Shown here piece after piece: positions 55,241 to 64,000 of a DNA stretch of 64,000 nt. The DNA is taken from contig OZ007570.1 of the NCBI GenBank assembly GCA_963931925.1, forward strand, positions 31,468,688 to 31,532,687, given 5' to 3'. The notes under the pieces were generated by a model, which was given only the letters and a program-made list of their open reading frames with translations, did not search any database and was not told the origin of the DNA. The DNA comes from Onchidella celtica (taxonomy: Eukaryota > Mollusca > Gastropoda > Systellommatophora > Onchidiidae). The first letter of the stretch is position 1. Each line of letters starts with the position of its first letter. Made by a program: the position numbers and the translations under genes.

Positions 55241-56197
55241 ATTCAAATTTCCACCCAATTCCCCATCCAACCATTCAGCATCACCCACCTACTTTCCCGT
55301 CCATTCAAACTGCAGAAGCCCACAGCCGCGGATTTGAAGACCTCAGAACTAACAGAACTAGCCAAAAGAGAGAGCGAACGAATGTCACACCAAACTGCAA
55401 GAATAACAATGCCAACAAATAGACGGCCTAGATGAGTGCAAAAGCATCCACTGATGTGCGTAAAATTGGTATTCCTGCTCACGTCCAAGACAAATGTCCA
55501 GCGGGGATGACGAAAAAAAAAAAAAAATCGCAGGAAGGGATAATACAGTGACAGATGGCTGGAGATTATGATAGCGCGTCCTTTTTTTAGAACTAGAAGA
55601 ATGAACAGTGCTAGCTGTCCCGCGGACTCGGAGAATACACAGAGTGTGATTTTTAAAAGTTGGGTTTAGATTAACGAAACGAAATTTCCTGCATTACTGT
55701 TTAATTCTACTCGAAGAAAACGCATATTTTTTTTTTTTTTAAATGTCGGAACACTTTCGTTTGTTCAAGTCGGTTGCGGCTCAAAATCAACGAAATTATT
55801 TAAACTATAGCCAACGCCAAGACCCTTTGAAATTTGCCCACGTACACCTTTACGTCTTTCTATGCGTAATATGATAATTTGTAGAATTTAAGGCTCAGCG
55901 GTTAAGAAGCCTTTTATGATTACGTTGGAGGCCTTACTTCCTTTATAATATTATGATAAGCGGAAATCAAAGTCAATTTTCTTGAAAACTGTTGAGATTT
56001 ATTTGAAATTTTGCATGGGGCTCATATTTCAAACTACACTTTATGGAACTAATCTTTTATTTGTATGACTGTAGCACGGTTTTGAGTTGCTTCTTTAGGC
56101 TTTGTTTAAAAAAAATAATTAGACGAAATTGTTGAAAACGTGAGTGGATTATAAAGACCACAGAAAAACTGTGAGGCCGCAGCAAGGCTATATGTAA

Positions 56198-56450
56198 AGT
56201 CAAAATTTAACTAAAAGGAAAAAGTTGTATGTAACAAAGCCTCGCGTAAGAAATAATACCCAAACGATACAATGAAACGCAAACAAAAATTATTGCTGTA
56301 TTTTTTTCTTTTCATTGAAAAAGGCTGTTGCCGAAATATAGGAAAATTTCTGTCTTCTCTTTTAGTTTGCGTTTCATTGTATCGTCTGGGTATTATTTCT
56401 TACGCAAAGCTTTGCTACATACAACTTTTTCCTTTTGCCAAATTTTGACT
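56198..56450 (+). mobile_element. Large foldback element with ~90 bp arms
   Basis: The left arm (from AGTCAAAATTTAACT) and the right arm (ending CAAATTTTGACT) are about 90% reverse-complementary over some 90 bp. Paired blocks include AAAAAGTTGTATGT and GATACAATGAAACGC. The loop of about 65 bp contains TTGAAAAAGGCTGTTGCC. A single arm recurs near 24778-24891. Confidence 0.8.
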
Positions 56451-56872
56451 CATTTTCTATAGAAAATGTTTCACCTTGTGGAGTTTTGTTCTCTGGAATT
56501 TGGTCTTTCATATTAAGCCCGATTTCGTCAGATCAAGTCACATATTTCTACAGTACTGAAGAGCATGTAAAAATGAAATAAATCCAACATATATTTTCGA
56601 GAAAATCCATGTTGATTCCGTTCATTCTAACAAAAAAGACGCTTTATACGTATATAAGACTGCTGGTTCATCAAATATAGTTAGACAGCCCAAACGGGGG
56701 GACAGAAACTCAAACTGACAAGCTAATAAACCGACAGAATGTCACATACACAGCACTTGCAGGACGAGTGCCAATTTAGATGTAAAGTCTGCGTACGGAC
56801 TGAGAAACTGACAGCAGTTGTTGTGACTGCTGGACAAACCAATCAGAGGCAGATAACAGAGGTATGGATGGG

Positions 56873-56875
56873 CGG

Positions 56876-56909
<34 letters not shown>

Positions 56910-56955
56910 AGGCAGGCAGGCAGGCAGACAGACAGACAGACAGACAGACAGACAG
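56873..56955. repeat. (CAGA)n / (CAGG)n microsatellite
   Basis: GACA/CAGA repeat with an internal CAGG block. It directly abuts an R1 repeat copy at 56962. Confidence 0.95.
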
Positions 56956-56961
56956 TTTGAA

Positions 56962-57112
56962 GTCTGAGTTTGGAGAAAGCACGTCGACACGATAACGGTC
57001 ATGTTGTGCTAGAAAACAAACAAACAAAAAATATAAGCAGAAGATAGACAGAATACAACAGAATGATAGGACAGAAGGAGACCCTACCAGAAGCGCCCGC
57101 CAACCATCCGCA
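56962..57112 (+). repeat. Dispersed repeat family R1, copy
   Basis: Starts GTCTGAGTTTGGAGAAAGCA directly after a (CAGA)n microsatellite and runs to GAAGCGCCCGCCAACCATCC. It is one of the best preserved copies. Confidence 0.78.
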
Positions 57113-57754
57113 ACAGGCAAGCAGACAGACAGACTGACATACAGACTTGGCGATTCTCATGAAGTACACTATAGAACAACAAAATGAATCCAGAATAAAA
57201 ACAGCAACAACAACAATATTTTCACAACAATCCCAAAGACGACATCAGCAACCCCAACAGCGAGAATAAAAACTGTAACAACAAATGTTCCCTAAGACAA
57301 ACCACTTCCTCGGGCCAACCCAATTTCGTATCTCTGTTTTTGAATCGATCAGCTCCATAACGCACACTGTCATCAAAATCGTCCATTTTCCTGCTCACGG
57401 GTGCCGAACATTGAGCAAATCGCAAGGCGTGTCCTGCAAGCTGAGTGGATATCAGTGATAATTTATGGCCAACGTTGGCATGGCAGTTACCTCAACTAGT
57501 GAGAAATTCATTGAGATGGCCAATCGTGAAATCTAGCCACGGGAATTTGATCACCAATATTGATAAAAATAGATGAAATCCCCCGTTTATTCATTAGTTA
57601 TGAATAAAAGAACTGACATAGGGATTTGGCGCATGAACCACCCTTCCAAATACCCCATTCATCATACTTCAAGTTGACGCAGCAGAGGAAAATGAAAAAG
57701 ATGGGATGTGCCATATGCGTAAATTATTAGAATTAAGAGAAAAAAAGGAGAGAA

Positions 57755-57757
57755 AGA

Positions 57758-57843
<86 letters not shown>
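57755..57843. repeat. (GA)n microsatellite
   Basis: About 40 GA units with few interruptions, followed by a T run. Confidence 0.97.
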
Positions 57844-60429
57844 TGATTTTTTTTTAAATTTTACAATAAGGATGAATACTCCATATAAACCAGATTACAG
57901 CTTCTCTCTTGTAACGGTATCTATTTGGCAATAAGAAATGATAATTTCTATTCTGATGAGAACTGCTTCTGGATAAGTGCCAAAAAGATCTCAGATAAAA
58001 CACTTGTCTTCCTAAGGCAGAGGGAGATGAAAAGATTAAAATACGCAAAAATGAAGGAATTTACAGTGGCCAAGTAATGGGTTGTCGAGAAGCCCATAGC
58101 TCCATAGCTGATTGAAAGTGATGAAAGTCAGTTGCATAGACTAATTTACATACAATGATGGAAATACGGATAGACAGATGGATGAGGAGGTAAGCGCTGA
58201 AAGAGCCGGTGGTCAGAAAGAAGGATAACAGACAGATAAAACCCTCTGCCACAATCTTTCCTCTTGAGTGAGGTAGTTTATGACCAGAAATCACGCCACA
58301 CTTTGCTTCCGCCAATCCTCTCTGAATGTCTTCTTCCCGTAATTCCCAGTACGGGTTAATGGCCGGCCTTTCTCATGGCTGACTCTGAATGCCCTCTCTT
58401 ATGATAATCGCCCCGTACGAAGACCTCGAGGGCCATAGCCTCCTTTCATCCCACTTCTCATTCATAAAAAAATCTTTTTGAATAAGAGAACTGCACATTT
58501 CTCATCCATGAAATAAGTTCATGGGCCAACAGAAAACTCGCTGTACTTGGCCAAAGTCCAATTAGCTCTTGACCCCAGTTGGCCTTGAGCATTTTCTTTT
58601 CCCCTCTTTTTCTCCAAATCTTGCATTTTTGCTCTATCATTCGGTTCCCTGCTTTCTTTCTTCTGTCCATCTCAATTTCTCTCCACATCTGTCAGTCTGT
58701 AACAGCTTCGTCAGTTTGTTAAACAGATTCTTCTAGCTTTGATCTCTTCTATATCAGTCTCTGTCTTCCTCTATGATCAATGGTGACAAATTGGGGGGAG
58801 GGTAGAACAAATTGGCTGTGGTTGGTTGTACAGTTTTGCTAGTATGCAGCTATAGTTTACCTCTCTTATCTGATATTTTATATATAACTAGATGATCACT
58901 TCATACGCCAGTGCTGGCAATTGTGATAAATACACGCAGACCCTGTATTTCACTGGCATTTACTGCCAATGTCTGTCTACAGATTTGTCTGCCTGTGAGA
59001 CAAACTCAAACTACCGGAATAGCCTTTCCTTTCACCCACCCTATCCTGCTCTCACAAATCAGTTTTGGCCGTCTGCAAGTCCGCCAAAGACGTTGCTGAT
59101 GGAGCGCATGAGATTTATATAGACAAATAAACAGTCGAGCCCGGATCTAATGGCGCAGCAATAACGTACCAGTCACTTTGCAGCAAGCTGAGACTGGTAA
59201 CACGATGCCAGTCTGAAACTAATCTGCAATCAAGAAGACGTGCCTCGACCGCCCACTGACATTCTTATGCAGTTCTATAAGGAAATCAAGCAAAATAAAG
59301 TACAACTATTCGCAAAAATGATATGAACGGCCTCGAAAATCTCGTACTTCTTACAAAATATCTACGGCCAGCTGGCTGTCGGGGTATCTTGAGTGAGATT
59401 GAACAAGTGCCATTCTAAAATCTATTTCGTACTAATCCTCTCAGTCTGAGATCTGTTTTACAACGATCCCTGCTCTTAGCATTTACATTCGCTTTTCTTG
59501 TTTTCATTTGTTCTTTCTTTTGTTTCTTCAGTTTTTTGCCTGTTTCTTGTCGTCTTCTAATAAGTCTTCTGCTTCCTCTTCTTTGTCTCCTGCATCTTTT
59601 CCTGCCTCTTCTTCGGTATTGTTCTTCCTTTTCTTCTTGTTAGACCCCAAAAGGGCTGTTTGGTCTGGCGCCTTAAGAGTCAATAAAGGTAGACAGGAAA
59701 AAATTCCTACTAGTCACTCTACTGCTTCAATGCATTTAAAAAATAAAAAAGTATTTATTACAGAAAATACAGTTGCATTTCTCACTGACCACAGAAAGCA
59801 CACCAATCCAATTTAGCTGATGGCAAATCGGTCTACAGATTAAAAACGACAGAGTAGACCGTTATCATTTCATCACAGACCATAATTGTCTCATCAACTA
59901 ATGGGAGACGACCAAGAGCATTTAAACACTGCCCTTACAAATCACGGGAGACGGTTCCGTGCAGATTAAGCCATTGCCAACCTCCACAATCTACTAACAA
60001 ATCACATTAACAAAGCGTTTATGTACAGTGTTGTGATAATTGTGCTCAAAAACCAAAAACTGGCCAGCCATCAAACACGAAACGTTGATATTGTCCACAT
60101 AACTAGAACCACGTAACCCTTGCATGTATGCAGTCCGTATGCCGAGTCGCAAACTCAAGTTTGAATCCGTGCCACCCAATGCCCACAAGTATAATATTGT
60201 TTTGCTGTTGTTTCTTATTTCCATTCAAAATCAGTACATCAGCAGCCTTTTCCGTACTGACTGATCAATGCTAAGTTAACGATGACACCGACAAGGTTTA
60301 GGTGAATGGCTGGAACATCAAAAATATCAGATGATCATTTTCGCCCTAAGCATTTCGCCTGAACAAGACATTGTAGCAAATACGTCTGCCCAATTTTACT
60401 AAAGTTCCATGCTATGTAACTTTATGTAA

Positions 60430-60575
60430 TAAGCCTTTTTTTTTTTTTTAGTTATGATGTGTTTATGTATTGATGTGATACATATGTGTACCATGCATGT
60501 GTTCTTAAGCGCTCTGCGAAAGTGAACTTCCCCCATGGGGTAATAAAGCGATTCCCATCTTATCTTGCCCGTGAG
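60430..60575 (+). repeat. Possible LINE or SINE 3' end
   Basis: GTGAACTTCCCCCATGGGGT followed by AATAAAGCGATTCCCATCTT resembles the 3' ends of animal non-LTR elements that finish in a short ATTC/ATCT repeat. No coding part is attached, and the similarity is from memory only. Confidence 0.4.
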
Positions 60576-63500
60576 CAAAACACCAGTGTTCGAATACCAA
60601 TTAATAATGTTCTTTGTCTTTTAGATCATCACAAAGAGACAGTTAAAATGCAGCACACAACTATGCTGTAAAATCCAGGATAGTTTGCAGGTCTGGCATT
60701 ATTTTTGTCCTCCCAGCCTGCTGATGACATCAAGCCCCGCCCACCTTTCGCAAACCCTGTAAGTAAAAACAAAACCCATACACTGCAAAAATCCCCTTAA
60801 AAAAAACTCAACTGACCATAAAATCAAACAAGAAAAACAACGCAAAACACAAAGAGCCGACGACCCAAAAAAAAAAAAAATGAACATGGAAAAAAAAAAC
60901 CGGTCTGACTAAGCAAGACCCATAAGGAAACAGAAAAAACAAAAACCAAGCAGTGGCGTACCTACGGGAACAGTGGCCATGGCAAGCAGTGAAATTGCGC
61001 CCGTCTAAATATTATATTATATGACATCCGTCTTGGAGAAAATGCTACCATAACGTCAGCGCAAAAATACTAGGAAAACTCGTTAATCTTTCAATGAAAA
61101 AACTATGGCACTCCATGACATTAATAACCGGACCTTTCTCATATATTTGACCTCGCCTTCCGTGGAAGAATTTTACTGTCCAACTTTAACAGAAATTGCT
61201 CATAGGCGTCCACGGCACGTGCCATATCTGCCACACCTTAGATACGCCACTGAAAAAAAGGGAGTGGGGGTGAAGAAAGAATAAGACAACAAACCGCCGG
61301 ACTACTAATAAAATGATCAAGAGACGACCAAAGGCAAATGGATCGATACGCTCAACGAAAATTTCTTTCATTGATGTGACTTGTGACAATGTCAAAACGC
61401 TGCAGCTACCCAGGGTGCACGCAATTATTATTTTCCCTGGGTTGCTTGAGCGCTGTCTCCAGCCAGTTCTGCAATCCACGTTATAGAACTGACGTGTTGT
61501 TTGTTGTTGTTTTACTTTTTTCTTTTTTAAATTTTGGGGAAAGCGCTGGTTTTGACTACTTGTTTGGAAGCCTACTGATATTGGCATGTTGGTGACTGGA
61601 AACACACAAGAATATCAAGCATGATCTGTTTTTATACAATACTCTCCCCCACTACCCCTCCCTCTTCCATTTTACTTATATACAACAACTAACAAAAATA
61701 AATTATGCAGGACATTGTTCCACATCCTCTTTTCGCGACCTTATAATTAGTTCTTTTTTGTACTAGCTCCATTTCATTCAAAACCAGGAGATCTTTTTGT
61801 AGGCAGGAGAGGTGTAACAAATGCACACTTTGACACTTGTTTAAAACGAGTTGTTGCACATATCAAGCTCTTTCACAGTTACGATTTATTATAACTCCTT
61901 ATCATAATAACTAAAGCCGTAAACGATTAATGTCGCATTTCTAAGTTACGCAAAAAAAAAAGTGGAGTTGGAACAAACCAGAATTAAGGACGCGTCTTAC
62001 TCTGTACCCCCCCCACGTGCAAATAATGACGACAAAAGCCTAATACCTCCCCCACCCCCCGATTTTATACTGTAGAGTTTGTATAATTTCAAAGTAGCTC
62101 ACCCGAGCATGCAGTTTTTAGACTGATTAGTACTTAGATCTAGCTCTCTCCATCTCCAAATACAAAAAGAATGAAAAGCACAAAGACAAATAATTATTTT
62201 CTGCTAGTCCTACCTATTAGATATTCTTACTGATTCTTAATAGCGTTTTCAATGACGTGTTTAATCTCCACCGGCTGACGTACTTCCTTCCAAGCAGGGC
62301 AAATAATAGAAAGCCTTTCAAGTTGGTTGTGATTTTTCCGGAGTACAAATTAATCACGTCTAATGACGTGCAAAGATAAAGCTTGACTGACTAGTTACCT
62401 GGCTGAATATCTTTCTGTTTCTCTCTCTTAAAAAAAAAAAACACAACGCAGTCTGAAAGTGTAGGTACATTGACAATATCTATCACAAACTGATGATACA
62501 ATTTCTAAAAATGGTGAAACTGATATCGGATTTAAAACGCACACACGCCAAATAAAAAAAACAACAACCCAAAACAAAAACAAAAAAACCAACAACAAAA
62601 AACCCCTAACAAAACGAGTTATTAATTACTTCTACAACTGATTGCTCTGTCCTTCGTTTCTGGGAAGCTGAGTTTGATTTTTCGCATTCATTGGCACAAC
62701 ATGCTATAATATAGGTTGATTCAGTAAGCGTTTGAAGCTGCACCAAAAACTGGCTACTTTGGTGCCGACACTATTAATATATTTCAAACACTGTCTCAAC
62801 TACGTCTGACTCCCCCTCAGTTGTATTACTTAATTATAAAACGATCTTGAAAGGTACATCATAAATCATGCTACGACAATCTTTGTCAAATATTAGTTTG
62901 CTCTAATTCAAGATCTTCCCCTTGGGTACCCGATTTACCAATTTTGCAAATACTACAGCATAGAGTGTCCTTTACCGAGAACAGCCAATTAAGTTGGAAA
63001 GTAGAGCCAGCTGCCCCCACTGCTCTCGGGTGTCAGGGCCACTGGATAAAGGACGCACGACAAACAAATTCATGCTCTGGTCATAGATCTCAGCGCATGT
63101 TTAATATTACCAGACTAGCTGCATCGGTCACGGAAGTCTCGTGAAATCTTGGAACGCGTCAACCGCACCAATGTTCAAGCTGCACTGGACAAAACGAGGG
63201 AAGGGGGGCAATGTGACGCCTCTGGCAGTGACAGGTCATCAGCATCTCTGCAACTTCCATTATTTATGTGATTATTGTTACTCAACAAATTATCATCGCC
63301 GATATTTCACCACATCAACGTACAGAATTAACACTGGATGACGCACTCTATCAGAGAAAGTCAGTGGTGATTTCGAATGTTCGATCTACTATATCACGGT
63401 ATATTTTCCCGGTGTTTTTTCATTTTTTTTTCTTGATACTAACATGGCCATTTAGATGATAGAAAGGGCAATCACCGCTGCAGCAAATCGTCCAAACAGG

Positions 63501-64000
63501 ATTTTGCTCTTGGCGTCGTCTCTAAATGTTCGGAATGCATTAAGAATATTTTGCACGGGGGTCTTAATAGCTCCGCATTATTATGCTTTCGAGGAAATGA
63601 AACCGAGCACTCAAGAACTCCGATTTTAAAAAGCGTGATGGGGGGTTAGAGACCGCTAAGGAGAAAATGAAATGAATCAGGGCTGGGCATTATGAAAATG
63701 TCGCAATGCTTGCTGCGAACATTGCAACATATTTATATATATATATACATGTATCTAGACATATATTATATTATGATATATACTTGATATATATATCAAG
63801 CACACCCGTTTAATAGACAGGACAATACATTATTTTTTGTACCTGTCGGGAACGTTTCAGACTGGTTTGTAGTTGTGCAGGGGACAATATCAAATCGTCG
63901 GGTATTTTCCATATTGCGGTACGTGCATTTTTTGCCTTTCCGAGAAAATGAGGATTAAAAGTTTGAAGAGTTGAGTAAAATCAGGGTTTTGTCCAATACA

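Larger units (their letters stand above)
57113..64000. other. Presumed CYB5R4 intron or upstream sequence, right edge
   Basis: Microsatellites, homopolymers and one possible LINE tail. TA-rich sequence at 63728-63800. No exon recognised, but I cannot exclude small ones. Confidence 0.4.

Noticed and set aside
60110-60190. GGATTCAAACTTG on the minus strand as a possible B box
   Set aside because: No A box at the right distance and no cloverleaf.
61380-61440. Possible b5-domain exon around CACCCTGGG on the minus strand
   Set aside because: The frame gives V-H-P-G followed by a stop and lacks the surrounding b5 residues and splice sites.

Overview
This window is animal (metazoan) nuclear DNA. 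It is AT-rich and packed with microsatellites, minisatellites, small inverted-repeat elements, a Helitron pair, a truncated LINE and a full-length LTR retrotransposon. The only host gene I can support is spread over tens of kilobases as small exons with canonical GT/AG borders. The repeat style (abundant GA/CT tracts, Helitrons that carry an internal microsatellite, tRNA-derived SINEs) suggests a marine invertebrate, perhaps a gastropod mollusc. That taxon is an inference and is not proven here.

Host gene. Four minus-strand exons, at 49681-49762, 38897-38923, 23055-23094 and 1375-1526, join in one reading frame (phases 1, 1 and 2 at the junctions). They encode the end of a cytochrome b5 domain, a short basic and proline-containing linker, and most of a CS domain. 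This architecture is characteristic of CYB5R4 (Ncb5or). The heme-binding core of the b5 domain should lie beyond the right edge, and the FAD/NADH reductase domain beyond the left edge. Nearly everything else between 1375 and 49762 is therefore intron.

Mobile elements. The intron between the first two visible exons holds a 7.8 kb Ty3/gypsy retrotransposon (41478-49271, minus strand, the same sense as the gene). It has two 1182 bp LTRs that I read as identical, a 5 bp target duplication (AAGTG), a tRNA-Pro-like primer-binding site, and the unusual order gag-protease-integrase-RT-RNase H that marks the Gmr1-like clade. Its capsid region resembles a SCAN domain. The integrase catalytic core is missing, an in-frame TAG separates integrase from RT, and an A7 run breaks the RT frame. 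The combination of pristine LTRs and several coding lesions suggests that a defective parent was mobilised in trans.

Other structure. A 5'-truncated LINE (32413-33268) has a perfect 16 bp target duplication. Two Helitron-like copies sit at 16673-17085 and 31891-32300. Several MITE or foldback families, a dispersed family ending in AAACTC repeats, and two tRNA-like SINE regions are also present. Tandem repeats are numerous. The largest is a 27-copy array of 39/41 bp units at 35743-36810 with emerging three-unit higher-order structure. I found no tRNA, rRNA, CRISPR or prokaryotic features. Most open frames in the window are low-complexity or tandem-repeat artefacts.
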